Origin: Desulfocapsa sp.
GTDB taxonomy: Bacteria > Desulfobacterota > Desulfobulbia > Desulfobulbales > Desulfocapsaceae
Length of the DNA: 61,924 bases
Assembly: GCA_030145625.1 (NCBI GenBank)
Contig: JAQYVF010000020.1
Span: 1-61,924, forward strand
Reading direction: 5' to 3'
Positions within the stretch are counted from its first letter, which is position 1; each line of letters opens with the position of its first letter. Under the pieces are notes generated by a model. That model was not told where the DNA came from, did no database searches, and was given only the letters and a program-made list of their open reading frames with translations. Below, piece after piece: positions 9,356-18,144 of this stretch. Made by a program: the position numbers and the translations under genes.

Positions 9356-9847
9356 ATGAAGAACAAAATGATCCCCGCATCACTGAGTGCCGCCAATCTC
9401 ATCGGAAAAGGTGAATCCATCCTTATCGTTGACGACGAGAGATTGCAGCGTGATCTTCTCTCTAAATTACTCAATACCCTTGGCTATACAGCCACTGCCG
9501 TAGCAAGCGGGGAGGAAGCAGTCATTTTCCTGCAAAAACAGCAGGTGAACCTGGTCATGCTGGATATGTGCATGACTCCGGGTATGAACGGACGACAAAC
9601 CTTCGAATCGATTTTGAAACTCCATCCCGACCAGAAAGTCATCATTGTCAGCGGCTACTCAGATTCTGAAGAGATTCGCAAAACTCTGACAATGGGCGCC
9701 AAAGACTTTGTCCGCAAGCCCTACACTCTCAAAGAGCTTGGACAGGCAATCAAAAAAGGATTAATACCTTCCCCCCCCTCAACCCAACCTTTTGCGCAGA
9801 CGTTCAGCACTAAACGGATCCCTGTAGGAAAGAATAGAAATCGGTGA
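9356..9847 (+). CDS. Single-domain response regulator (stand-alone receiver)
   Basis: A 163-residue protein that is essentially one receiver domain (about 17-135): acidic pocket LIVDDE, phospho-accepting Asp70 in VMLDMCM, switch Ser in IIVSGYS, and Lys in VRKPY. I start it at ATG 9356; an upstream frame would overlap the previous gene. The last 30 residues are basic and proline-rich with no domain. Co-transcribed with the REC-PAS-LuxR gene (31 bp gap), it may act as a phosphate shuttle or sink, or through protein contact. Its 3' end overlaps the convergent uspA-like gene by 69 bp, so the two transcripts are mutually antisense there. Confidence 0.9.
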   Translation: MKNKMIPASLSAANLIGKGESILIVDDERLQRDLLSKLLNTLGYTATAVASGEEAVIFLQKQQVNLVMLDMCMTPGMNGRQTFESILKLHPDQKVIIVSGYSDSEEIRKTLTMGAKDFVRKPYTLKELGQAIKKGLIPSPPSTQPFAQTFSTKRIPVGKNRNR

Positions 9848-10261
9848 TCGGCGAAACAAGGTGTTGGCCACACTCCCGGTAAAGGTGTGAAGAAGATCCG
9901 ACTTGCCCCGAATTCCCATAATAATCAAATCCACGTCTTCATTAATTGCATACTGAAGTAGTTCATCAACCGGATCTCCTTCAAGAAGTTTATTTGATAT
10001 TTTGTTATTGGGATAATCTGTCACTTTGAGGAGTCTGGCAAATTTTTCCTCTTTATCCTGACGAATGGCTTCCAAAAGTTGTTCTTCATTCACATGAAAG
10101 CCATAAGAGGCAATATTGCGTATGGCCTTAACATCTTTTTCCTCAATAACATGGACAAGAATGAGATCAGCATCTGTTTTTTTTGCCTGTTTCACTGCAA
10201 ATTTGAACAGGTTATTTTTATAATCAGAAAGGGCCAAAGGGACCATTATTTTATTGGACAT
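9779..10261 (-). CDS. Universal stress protein (UspA family)
   Basis: A 160-residue cytoplasmic protein. It opens with the Usp start IMVPLALSDYKNN and ends with the ATP-binding signature G-x2-G-x9-G-S (GIRGKSDLLHTFTGS), so it is probably an ATP-binding type Usp. Start ATG 10261 is preceded by GAGGAG at proper distance; an upstream in-frame ATG would place the ribosome-binding site inside the gene. A basic C-terminus (ERLRKRLG) overlaps the convergent receiver gene by 69 bp. The role is general stress or energy-state signalling. Confidence 0.92.
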   Translation of the reverse strand: MSNKIMVPLALSDYKNNLFKFAVKQAKKTDADLILVHVIEEKDVKAIRNIASYGFHVNEEQLLEAIRQDKEEKFARLLKVTDYPNNKISNKLLEGDPVDELLQYAINEDVDLIIMGIRGKSDLLHTFTGSVANTLFRRSPISILSYRDPFSAERLRKRLG

Positions 10262-10492
10262 GAAAAACTCCTCAAATAGCAAAAATCAGCTTTAAAAGTG
10301 GTAAGTTGTGCCTCTCTCAAAATGAGCTGTTTCACAGTCTCACGGTTCGCTTACCTGGTCTAACTTCCCCCCCACAAAAAATTCATCGCAAAGATCTGTA
10401 TAATATTCCATGGATTAAATTTAGTGGTTCACGAAAAATCAGGGTGAAATCGCCAGATATGGACCGACACAAATTCTTCACAAAAAACAAAT

Positions 10493-10509
10493 CGTTGTTC
10501 CTGACAACG
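10493..10509 (-). terminator. Probable terminator after the DUF401 gene
   Basis: Stem CGTTGT / ACAACG with a 5-nt loop. Read on the minus strand, the hairpin is followed by ATTTGTTTTTTG, a T-rich tail. It sits about 75 bp past the stop of the DUF401 gene. The 320-bp stretch 10262-10581 otherwise holds only the leader of the uspA-like gene. Confidence 0.45.
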
Positions 10510-10581
10510 GTTTTTCATAACTATACCCCTTTTCCCTTTCGGGAAGCAAAAGGTATCTTTCGAGGCAGAAAGAACGCCATA

Positions 10582-11532
10582 TTATCCTGCCGGCAGAGTC
10601 GATAATATCCAAAACAGGAGACAGCCGAATAAAGCAAGACATACACAGGGAAGTACCAACCTCCGCCAGGTTCTTACCGTTTCTGCTCCAAAAAACTGGC
10701 AAGTCAGGACAAAACAGATGTGCAGGGGAGAGATCATCACGCCGGTGAACCCAAAAAAGGAGGCCAGCACCAGGTAAGGTATGGTCTGGTCGCGCATACC
10801 AAGGGTGGAAAGAAGTGCAAGCAACAGAGGAAAAGTAGCCCCAACAAAGGCCACGTTGATTCCAGCCACCATACCAACCAGGAAAGGGAGAAAGGCAGCT
10901 GCTGCAAAAAGGGCTATTCCATCACCGGAAGCTGTAGCCATGGCATCCACAACACCTGCTGCCTGCATGATATCTTTAAAGATAAAAATGGCGGCAATGA
11001 CCAAGAGCATGTTCCACAAATTCTTCTTCCAAAGTACCCTCCACACAAACTTCAAACCGAGATGATTTTGTACCATAACGGAAAGTACTGCGAGAAAAAG
11101 AGCAGCAAGGACACCCCACTCAAAAGAAAGACCGGGGATGAGGATTGGCAACAGGCTTTCCAGTCCGACTGCCCCGACAATGGCAATGAACAGAGGCATC
11201 CCTTCTTTTACCACCAGAACCAGATCACCATGGTGTGGTGATACAGCCTTTTTTCCATTGAGCATTGCAACTTGCAGGGGACGCAAAAAGAAGAACCAGC
11301 CAAGAAAAAACATCATCAGGACACCGGGCCAGGTACAGGAGATAAAAGAGAGCAAAGGGACATCAGCCAAAGCCACGGTAAGAATAATTCCTGGATAAAG
11401 CGGCCAGGCAAGTTCCCAGACATGTCTGAACCAATAGTTGATCAGAGCCCGTTCTTTACACGTCAATCCCATGTCCTCAGACACTGCTTTTACCATAGGC
11501 GCGGAGAAAACCGCTCCACCCGGCATCGGCAA
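10582..11532 (-). CDS. DUF401 membrane permease, C-terminal fragment (after frameshift)
   Basis: The 316-residue larger part of an integral membrane protein of the DUF401/AF0261 family, a group distantly like ion or anion transporters. It begins at ATG 11532 with LPMPGGAVFSAPM as context, a conserved internal motif rather than a natural N-terminus, then many hydrophobic helices (GIILTVALADVPLL, LLVIAAIFIF, LLLALLSTLGM) and a GxxG-rich core. The missing N-terminal helices are encoded in another frame just upstream (11541-11876). Restoring one T at the T7 tract 11551-11557 joins the two into one protein of about 425 residues. See the frameshift-site entry. Confidence 0.8.
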   Translation of the reverse strand: MPMPGGAVFSAPMVKAVSEDMGLTCKERALINYWFRHVWELAWPLYPGIILTVALADVPLLSFISCTWPGVLMMFFLGWFFFLRPLQVAMLNGKKAVSPHHGDLVLVVKEGMPLFIAIVGAVGLESLLPILIPGLSFEWGVLAALFLAVLSVMVQNHLGLKFVWRVLWKKNLWNMLLVIAAIFIFKDIMQAAGVVDAMATASGDGIALFAAAAFLPFLVGMVAGINVAFVGATFPLLLALLSTLGMRDQTIPYLVLASFFGFTGVMISPLHICFVLTCQFFGAETVRTWRRLVLPCVCLALFGCLLFWILSTLPAG

Positions 11533-11540
11533 AAGTCCAA

Positions 11541-11876
11541 TCAGGGCAGGAAAAAAATCAAGCGGAGACGTGGTCTATGCAGGTAACCCGACAAAGCCTT
11601 CATCAGCCGCTTTGACTGGCCAGATTGTTCAAGGTCATCGGAAAGAATCAGAATAAAAGCGATTATGGCCAGCAGAAAAAGAAATTTCTCCTGGGTAAGA
11701 GCCAACAGGCCTGTCTTAGCGAAAATTAACGGCGACAAGCCAAAAAGAACCCCCATGGCCAAGGCACCGGCCAGGATGGACAATGCCAGACCTATTTTAA
11801 AACGAATTCCGATCAGCATCAGGAAAAAGGAACCAAGTACCTTTAAAAATGGCAACGCTGCTGTCAGCCAGTCCAT
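11541..11876 (-). CDS. DUF401 membrane permease, N-terminal fragment (before frameshift)
   Basis: A 111-residue frame encoding three hydrophobic segments (LKVLGSFFLMLIGIRF, LALSILAGALAMGVLFG, FLFLLAIIAFILILS), the usual start of DUF401 proteins. It stops abruptly after LRLIFFLP. Reading in the -1 frame from the same point continues PALIGLLPMPGG, which flows directly into the next fragment. Natural start ATG 11876. The pair is one gene, either broken by a homopolymer deletion, read through by programmed slippage, or split by a sequencing error. Confidence 0.8.
   Translation of the reverse strand: MDWLTAALPFLKVLGSFFLMLIGIRFKIGLALSILAGALAMGVLFGLSPLIFAKTGLLALTQEKFLFLLAIIAFILILSDDLEQSGQSKRLMKALSGYLHRPRLRLIFFLP
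11550..11556 (-). other. Frameshift point in DUF401 gene (slippery T-TTT-TTC)
   Basis: On the minus strand the zero-frame codons are ATT TTT TTC CTG, giving the heptamer T TTT TTC, which has the X XXY YYZ form used for -1 ribosomal slippage. A slip of -1 here gives an uninterrupted DUF401 protein. A single-base loss from the T run would look the same. Confidence 0.75.
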
Positions 11877-11927
11877 TGGACTCCTTGCTATATCGAATTA
11901 AAGAGATACATCTTTGACTCAGTGCAA

Positions 11928-11970
11928 CAACGGCAAAAGGCTTTCTTTACAAGAAGGTCTTTTGCCGTTG
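11928..11970 (-). terminator. Strong hairpin after the ykgJ-like gene
   Basis: Arms CAACGGCAAAAG (11928-11939) and CTTTTGCCGTTG (11959-11970) are perfectly complementary, and the intervening bases continue the stem almost without mismatch. It lies 24 bp past the stop of the YkgJ-type gene and before the DUF401 gene. There is no clean T-run on the minus strand, so the terminator call is moderate. Confidence 0.5.
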
Positions 11971-11993
11971 CTGTCTTTTACGAAAAGAAATTC

Positions 11994-12716
11994 TTACCTG
12001 TTGTTTAAAATATCCTCGATACTCTTCTCCCCAACCTTATAAGCAAAGATTTTTTGAAGCAAGGGATCAACTGTTTCCATCTCTTCTTCCAGTAACAAAA
12101 AACCGGGAAGAGGTAAGGCCTTCACCAAATGGGTGCGTCCCTGATCAGGCAATGAGGCCGGTAGGAATTCGTTATATTTTCTATTTTCCGGAAGATCGCT
12201 AAGAGCAAGGAGGACATCGAGCATATTCCCCCAGTATTCACCTTGCCCAAGATGTTCGATAATCTGCATAACTGCTGTGGATGCAGAAAGGTGACTCTCA
12301 GGAATCACCGCCGGCATTCCTGGGATACAAGTCTCTTCTGAAACAAAACAGCGGCAGGAGAAAGGTCGAACTGAATAAATACTGCAGTTGTCATTTTCCA
12401 AAAAAGGACAAGTACTGGCATTGCCATAGGATCCGGACTCCACATCTTCCCCCTGAAGACAGGCAGCGGCAAAGCCGTTGGTAGTCATTTCCGGACGCTG
12501 AGTATTTCCTTTTTTCTGCAGTTTTTCTGCAAACCACTCCATGGTATCATTCTCACGGATATGACGATGGATCAGATCCCCTTCAACAGCAGCCATTGTC
12601 ACATTTTGAGTACAACAGACGGTGCAGCCCTTTTTACAGATAGTTTTCTCCTGTTGAGCCCATGTCTCGAACTCCTCATAGATTCCCAACAGAATTTTTT
12701 CTTTTAATGAGACCAT
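11994..12716 (-). CDS. YkgJ-family cysteine-cluster protein
   Basis: A 240-residue cytoplasmic protein with the YkgJ/CxxxC-type pattern: C27-x3-C31-x2-C34-C35 near the N-terminus, then CPFLENDNCSIYSVRPFSCR in the middle. The eight or so cysteines are thought to bind zinc or an Fe-S cluster; the family's biochemical role is not established. The gene begins with ATG 12716 and is divergent from the SYLF gene. A strong hairpin (11928-11970) follows its stop. Confidence 0.85.
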   Translation of the reverse strand: MVSLKEKILLGIYEEFETWAQQEKTICKKGCTVCCTQNVTMAAVEGDLIHRHIRENDTMEWFAEKLQKKGNTQRPEMTTNGFAAACLQGEDVESGSYGNASTCPFLENDNCSIYSVRPFSCRCFVSEETCIPGMPAVIPESHLSASTAVMQIIEHLGQGEYWGNMLDVLLALSDLPENRKYNEFLPASLPDQGRTHLVKALPLPGFLLLEEEMETVDPLLQKIFAYKVGEKSIEDILNNR

Positions 12717-12771
12717 ACCGATTCTTCCTTTTTTTTGATAAAATTACAATTATTAATCCCATGCATATTAG

Positions 12772-12799
12772 TTGACTTTTCCACTCTCTTCCTTATAAT
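12772..12799 (+). promoter_or_regulatory. Sigma-70 type promoter for the SYLF gene
   Basis: TTGACT (12772-12777), a 16-bp spacer, TATAAT (12794-12799). Predicted start of transcription near 12806 leaves an 80-nt leader before the SYLF-domain gene, which also has a good AAAAGGAG ribosome-binding site. Confidence 0.55.
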
Positions 12800-12886
12800 C
12801 AAATTACGTACTGGTTCAAATGGTTATGTTATGGTTAAATCACACCAGCGTACTATAGCAGTTCACCTCAAAAAAAGGAGAATATT

Positions 12887-13567
12887 ATGACACTCTCAAA
12901 GATGTGCTTGCTCTCTCTTTTCTTTCTGACAATCAGCAGTTTCACTACTGTTTCAGCTTCCGACAAGGATTATTCTGACCCCCAGGCTCTAGTTGATCAA
13001 AGCAGTGTCGTCTTGCAAACATTCAAAGACGATCCGAACATGACATGGTTTCGTGATAATGTTCAGCGCGCCAAAGCAATTTTTATCGTACCCCAGATGC
13101 TGAGAGCTGGCTTTGTTATCGGCGGCTCAGGTGGTTCGGGAGCTCTGCTCTCCAGAGATATTAAAACCGGGGACTGGAGCTATCCAGCCTTTTACACCAT
13201 GGGATCAGTCTCATTTGGCCTGCAGGCTGGCGGTGAGACCTCGGAAATTATTCTCATGATCATGACTGAAAAGGGTATGGACTCCATGCTTACCTCATCC
13301 TTTAAACTTGGAGCAGATGCCTCGGTAGCCGCCGGACCAGTAGGAACCGGAGTCAAGGCAGCAACTACAGACATCCTTGCCTTTGCCAGGTCCAAAGGAG
13401 TCTTTGCCGGTGTATCCATCGAAGGGGCTGTGATCAGCCCCCGTAACAAGTGGAACGCATCATATTATGGACAACCCGCTACTCCTGCCGACATTACTAT
13501 CAGGCATATGGTAACCAATCCTCATGCCGACAAACTGCGCTCCCTTGTAAACAAGAAGGATAAATAA
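12887..13567 (+). CDS. Exported SYLF-domain (DUF500/Ysc84) lipid-binding protein
   Basis: A 226-residue protein with a signal peptide (1-24, cleavage near VSA). The rest is the SYLF fold: AKAIFIVPQMLRAGFVIGG, then GALLSRD and the glycine-rich GVKAATTDILAFARSKGVFAGVSIEGAVI. SYLF domains bind phosphoinositides in eukaryotes and lipids generally; bacterial members are exported and of unclear function. The gene has its own promoter, and a terminator (13705-13734) separates it from the efflux operon. Confidence 0.9.
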   Translation: MTLSKMCLLSLFFLTISSFTTVSASDKDYSDPQALVDQSSVVLQTFKDDPNMTWFRDNVQRAKAIFIVPQMLRAGFVIGGSGGSGALLSRDIKTGDWSYPAFYTMGSVSFGLQAGGETSEIILMIMTEKGMDSMLTSSFKLGADASVAAGPVGTGVKAATTDILAFARSKGVFAGVSIEGAVISPRNKWNASYYGQPATPADITIRHMVTNPHADKLRSLVNKKDK

Positions 13568-13704
13568 ACAACTTTCAAAGAAACCTATTAATTCTACTAA
13601 TCTTACTACTTTTCTCTAATAGGCTTTGATGAATGTGTCTTCAGACTATGTCTTCCTTAGCATTGCTGAATGACACATGTTCCCCCCTATAAAAATAACC
13701 TTAA

Positions 13705-13734
13705 AAAAACGACCTGGTATTCCAGGTCGTTTTT
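13705..13734 (+). terminator. Rho-independent terminator
   Basis: Perfect 13-bp stem AAAAACGACCTGG / CCAGGTCGTTTTT around loop TATT, followed by CTTTTT. It ends the SYLF transcript. Because it lies upstream of 13776, it also argues against the earlier ATG at 13677 as start of the adaptor gene. Confidence 0.85.
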
Positions 13735-13775
13735 CTTTTTCCTCTACTCCTCTTTTTGCAGAAGGAACTGATTCA

Positions 13776-14960
13776 ATGATTGGTAAATCGCACCTCCTGC
13801 CCCTCTGTCTTGGGGTCTGTCTCGCTCTGTCCGCCTGCTCACCTGATAAAAAAGATTCACAAGAAGCTCCGCAGGCACCACCGCCACTACCTGTGGAAAC
13901 CATTACTGTGCAAAAGGAACAAGTTCCCATCTGGCTGGAATACACAGGGAAAACAGAAGCGACTAAACGCATAGAAGTCCGCGCACGCGTATCAGGAACC
14001 CTGGAAGAAGTCCTCTTTGACGATGGAGATTTTGTCCTCAAAGGACAGAAACTCTTTGTCATTGAGAAAACATCCTACCAGGCATCTCTTGATCAGGCGC
14101 AGGCTGTACTGGAACTGGATAATGCTTCATTGAAACTTGCGATTTCCGATGTAGAACGCTACAAACCTCTGGTGGAAAAAGATTTGGCACCTAGGGCAAC
14201 ACTCGACCAGTATGTTGCCAAAGCCAATGAACTACGGGCCCAGATCAAGTCGGACCAAGCTGCAATCAGAGAGGCAAAGCTCACTCTCAGTTACACCGAT
14301 ATCCATGCGCCGGAATCAGGACGCATAGGTCGCAAACAGGTTGATGTTGGTAATATCGTAGGCTATTCGGAAAAAACCTTGCTCACCACCATCATCTTTG
14401 ATGATCCCATGTATGCCTATTTTAATCCAAGTGAAGAAGATTTCCAGATCATGCGTCAGCATAAATCAAAGCAGATCATGGATGCCAAAGTCCGTGTTCC
14501 TGACAATCGTGGCCACCTGGTAAAACGTGAGCCATATCGTGGCCAGGTTGATTTCGGAGACAACCGTGTGGACCGAATGACCGGCACAATCACCATGCGT
14601 GCCATTGTTCCCAACCAGGACCACGACATCCTCGAAGGAACCTTTGTCTATGTAGATGTCTTTGTCTCCGACAAATCTAAATTTATGATGGTCCCCCCCA
14701 GTGTAGTCATGGAAGATCAGCAGGGCAGCTTTCTTTATATTGTTGATCCGGATGGCAAGGCCAAACGAGTCAATGTAACACGCGGTTTTGAAAGTAGATT
14801 TTACCTGCAGATTAAGGATGGACTGCAAGAAGGTTCTCAGGTCATCATTTCAGGACTACAAAAGATTAGTCAGGGTCGTGATGTTACAGGCAAGGATGTT
14901 ACTGCCGAAAAGGGCGTCATGGCAGTCATGAAGCAACAAAAGATGGCCCCTACGGAGTAA
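13776..14960 (+). CDS. RND efflux periplasmic adaptor lipoprotein (AcrA/MexA type)
   Basis: A 394-residue membrane-fusion protein. ATG 13776 has GAAGGA nine bases upstream and gives a lipoprotein signal with lipobox LSAC (Cys21); the upstream ATG 13677 would translate through a terminator. Domains: beta-barrel start (PVETITVQKEQVP), lipoyl half (ARVSGTLEEVLFDDGDFVLKGQ), alpha-hairpin about 100-165, second lipoyl half (YTDIHAPESGRIGRKQVDVG), and membrane-proximal domain (SVVMEDQQGSFLYIVD). It bridges the inner-membrane pump and the TolC-like channel encoded next; the pump gene starts 2 bp after its stop. Confidence 0.95.
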   Translation: MIGKSHLLPLCLGVCLALSACSPDKKDSQEAPQAPPPLPVETITVQKEQVPIWLEYTGKTEATKRIEVRARVSGTLEEVLFDDGDFVLKGQKLFVIEKTSYQASLDQAQAVLELDNASLKLAISDVERYKPLVEKDLAPRATLDQYVAKANELRAQIKSDQAAIREAKLTLSYTDIHAPESGRIGRKQVDVGNIVGYSEKTLLTTIIFDDPMYAYFNPSEEDFQIMRQHKSKQIMDAKVRVPDNRGHLVKREPYRGQVDFGDNRVDRMTGTITMRAIVPNQDHDILEGTFVYVDVFVSDKSKFMMVPPSVVMEDQQGSFLYIVDPDGKAKRVNVTRGFESRFYLQIKDGLQEGSQVIISGLQKISQGRDVTGKDVTAEKGVMAVMKQQKMAPTE

Positions 14961-14962
14961 GT

Positions 14963-17900
14963 ATGTTATCAATATTCTTCATTAAACGTCCCATATTTGC
15001 CATGGTCATCGCCCTGATGACGGTAATTGCCGGTGCAGTCTGTATCACGAGTCTGCCCGTCCAGGAATATCCTGATGTCACTCCCCCCACAGTCGTTGTT
15101 TCTGCTACCTATGTCGGAGCCAATGCCTATACGGTTGAAGAGACCGTAACCCGCCCCCTCGAAGACCAGATCAATGGGGTCAAGGGCATGATCTACATGG
15201 ACTCTTCCTCCACCAGTTCCGGTACATCCACGATCAATGTCTATTTTGAACCTGGTTATGATCTGGATATCGCGACTGTGGATGTGCAAAATAAGGTCTC
15301 CATGGCTACCCCTCAACTCCCATCCGAGGTGAAGCAACAGGGCGTTATCGTCGACAAACAATCCCCTTCCATCGTATGTTTTGTTGGTGTTACCGGTGAT
15401 GAACGTTATGACGACAAGTTTCTCAGCAACTTTGTTAATATCAATATTCTGGACGAACTTCGCCGTATTCCCGGTGTCGGCAAAGCTACAAACATGGGAG
15501 AAAAAAAATATTCTATCCGTGTCTGGCTTGATCCTGACCGAGTGAAATCTCTGGGACTCAGTCCTACTGATATTATCAACTCTATTCAATCCCAGAACAG
15601 ACAAGCCGCTATCGGTCGTATCGGCGCCGCCCCCACCTTTAAAAATCAACAGATCGAATTTGTCCTCACCACTGATGGCCGCCTCAGTCAAGTCAAGGAA
15701 TTTGAGAACATCGTTATTAAATTCAAAGATGACGGCACGCTGGTCTACCTCAAAGACGTGGCAACGGTTGAGTTAGGCTCGGAAAAATATGACTGGAATG
15801 CCCTTATCAACAAGAAAGAGGCCGCGCTCGTTGCCATCTATCAACTACCCGGTTCCAACTCTCTTGCGATCAGACAGGCCGTAGTTAAAAAAATGGATGA
15901 ACTCCAGGACCGTTTTCCGGAAGGAGTTGAATACCGCATCCCCTACGACACAACTCTCTATGTTGAAGTAGCCATCGACAACGTTGTAGAAACACTTTTT
16001 ATAGCCGTGGCACTGGTTGTTCTGACCATCCTTATCTTTCTCGGATCCATCCGGCCCACTATCATAGCCGTCATTGCCGTGCCTGTATCGCTGATAGGAA
16101 CCTTTGCCATACTGAAAGCTGCAGATTTTTCCATAAACTTTCTCACCCTTTTTGGCTTGATTCTCGCCATTGGTATCGTTGTCGATGACGTTATCCTGGT
16201 GGTGGAGAATGTGGAGCGACTGCTCAACGAGGATCCGGACTTAAGCGTTCCTCAAGTCGTCAAAAAAGCGATGATCCAGCTCATTGGCCCAATCGTAGCG
16301 ACAACTCTGGTCCTGGTAGCCGTCTTTGTTCCAGTCTCCTTCATGCCTGGGCTGACCGGCTCTATCTACCGCCAGTTTTCCCTGACCATTAGTTTTTCAG
16401 TCCTTATCTCCTCGGTGAATGCGCTGACCCTGTCACCGGCACTTGCCGCCATCCTCATCAAACGCACCAAGGAAGGCAGTCAAAAATTTATCTTCTTCCG
16501 TTGGTTTGACATCTTTTTTGGATGGGTCACAAACATCTACACCAGTATTGTCGACATCCTGATCAAGGCCCGCTACCTGGTCATGCTTGTCTTTTTCGGT
16601 CTGCTCTGGGTTACCTACTATCTCTTCACCATAACTCCCACAGGCTTTGTTCCTGAAGAGGATAAAGGTGCATTGATGGTCATGTATAACCTCCAGCCCG
16701 GTTCTTCTATCGAAAAAACATCAGAAATACGCAAACAATTTGAAGAGATTCTCCTCGCCATTCCCGGAATCAAAGATGTGGTCATCATTGACGGCTACAA
16801 CATACTTTCCTCAACTCTGGACTCCAGTTCCGGTGCGGGTTTTATCTCTCTCACTCCTTGGGATGAACGTAAAACACCTGAAATGCAAGTGGATGGCATT
16901 ATCCGGGCCATCAACACAAAAGGCCAGGCCATCACTGACGCCAACGTTGCCGCCTTTAATATTCCAGGAATACCAGGCCTTGGAACAGTCGGCGGTTTTG
17001 ATTTTAGAATGCAGGATTTTCTTTCCGGTGATCTCAACACCTTTGTTAATTACACAGGACAACTCCTGGCCGAGGCCAATAAAGACCCTCGTATCAGCAG
17101 TGCATACACCACCTATTCCCCCAACTATCCGATGCTCGCAATCGATATAGATCGTAAAAAAGCAGCCGCATTAGGGGTGGAAATGTCTGAACTCTATTCC
17201 ACCATGCAGGCCTATTTCGGTTCCTACTATGTCAACGACTTTAACAAATACGGCAAGGTCTATCGAGTCTATGTCCAGGCCGACAAAAACTTTAGAAGCG
17301 AAGTCAAAGACATCGATAAGCTCTTTGTGAAGAACTACCAGGGAAATATGGTTCCACTTTCCACTCTGCTCAAGGTTTCCTTTGAAACCGGACCGCAGAA
17401 TCTTCAGCATTACAACATGTACCGCTCCATCACTATCAACGGTGGAGCTGCTCCCGGATACAGCTCAGGTCAGGCAATGGCAGCCATGCAGGAAATATCA
17501 CAACAAGTCCTGCCGCCAAGCAAAACTTACGGCTATGATTGGTCTGGTATGTCCTACCAGGAAAGACTTGCCGGTAATATGACCATCTATGTCTTCACCT
17601 TTGCTATTGTCGCTGTCTACCTCTTTCTCTGCGCCCAGTTTGAAAGTTGGGTTCTCCCCATCATGATCCTCATCACAGTTCCTCTGGTCATGCTCGGTGC
17701 CTTGATCGCTCAGCAGATCACGGGAATCGACAACAACCTCTTTGCTCAGGTAGGATTGATCCTTCTCATCGGCATGTCCACCAAAAATGCGATTCTCATC
17801 ATCGAGTTCTGCAAGGAGCAGCGAGAAGAAGGATTTTCTATTATTGAATCGGCTCAAAATGCTGCCCGCCTTCGATTTCGGCCCATCATGATGACCATCA

Positions 17901-18112
17901 TCTCCTTTCTTCTTGGCGTTATGCCACTGGCTTTTGCCACAGGTGCCGGGGCTATGACCATGCGCTCAATTGGAGTTGTTATCATGGGCGGTATGATAGC
18001 TGCAACTTTTGTCTCCACTCTTCTGGTCCCCGTTGTCTATGTCCTTTTAGAGACGGTTCGAGAAAAGTTTGTCAGTGTCGAAGAAGAAGTTCGTAATCGG
18101 CAGCTGGTTTAA
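14963..18112 (+). CDS. RND multidrug efflux transporter (HAE1 family, AcrB-like)
   Basis: A 1049-residue inner-membrane proton/drug antiporter, the usual AcrB length. It begins MLSIFFIKRPIFAMVIALM. The TM4 proton-relay pair is present (GIVVDDVILVVENVERL), the porter-domain start VQEYPDVTPPTVVVSATYVGA is typical, and the second half repeats the fold (LIGMSTKNAILIIEF in TM10). As a HAE1 member it should export hydrophobic or amphiphilic compounds from the periplasm; the specific substrate is not readable. It forms a 13776-19494 operon with adaptor and outer-membrane channel. No local repressor gene is adjacent. Confidence 0.97.
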   Translation: MLSIFFIKRPIFAMVIALMTVIAGAVCITSLPVQEYPDVTPPTVVVSATYVGANAYTVEETVTRPLEDQINGVKGMIYMDSSSTSSGTSTINVYFEPGYDLDIATVDVQNKVSMATPQLPSEVKQQGVIVDKQSPSIVCFVGVTGDERYDDKFLSNFVNINILDELRRIPGVGKATNMGEKKYSIRVWLDPDRVKSLGLSPTDIINSIQSQNRQAAIGRIGAAPTFKNQQIEFVLTTDGRLSQVKEFENIVIKFKDDGTLVYLKDVATVELGSEKYDWNALINKKEAALVAIYQLPGSNSLAIRQAVVKKMDELQDRFPEGVEYRIPYDTTLYVEVAIDNVVETLFIAVALVVLTILIFLGSIRPTIIAVIAVPVSLIGTFAILKAADFSINFLTLFGLILAIGIVVDDVILVVENVERLLNEDPDLSVPQVVKKAMIQLIGPIVATTLVLVAVFVPVSFMPGLTGSIYRQFSLTISFSVLISSVNALTLSPALAAILIKRTKEGSQKFIFFRWFDIFFGWVTNIYTSIVDILIKARYLVMLVFFGLLWVTYYLFTITPTGFVPEEDKGALMVMYNLQPGSSIEKTSEIRKQFEEILLAIPGIKDVVIIDGYNILSSTLDSSSGAGFISLTPWDERKTPEMQVDGIIRAINTKGQAITDANVAAFNIPGIPGLGTVGGFDFRMQDFLSGDLNTFVNYTGQLLAEANKDPRISSAYTTYSPNYPMLAIDIDRKKAAALGVEMSELYSTMQAYFGSYYVNDFNKYGKVYRVYVQADKNFRSEVKDIDKLFVKNYQGNMVPLSTLLKVSFETGPQNLQHYNMYRSITINGGAAPGYSSGQAMAAMQEISQQVLPPSKTYGYDWSGMSYQERLAGNMTIYVFTFAIVAVYLFLCAQFESWVLPIMILITVPLVMLGALIAQQITGIDNNLFAQVGLILLIGMSTKNAILIIEFCKEQREEGFSIIESAQNAARLRFRPIMMTIISFLLGVMPLAFATGAGAMTMRSIGVVIMGGMIAATFVSTLLVPVVYVLLETVREKFVSVEEEVRNRQLV

Positions 18113-18144
18113 GATTATTAATACAAATCTCCACGGGTAATCGT

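Noticed and set aside
10720-11241. Plus-strand open frame of 173 residues opposite the DUF401 gene
   Set aside because: Composition (His, Gln, Lys-rich) is typical of antisense translation of a membrane protein; the minus frame has clear hydrophobic helices.
14969-15691. Long open frame on the minus strand inside the RND pump gene
   Set aside because: It is fully inside a clear pump gene, lacks domain signatures and a ribosome-binding site, and mirrors the codon pattern of the real frame.
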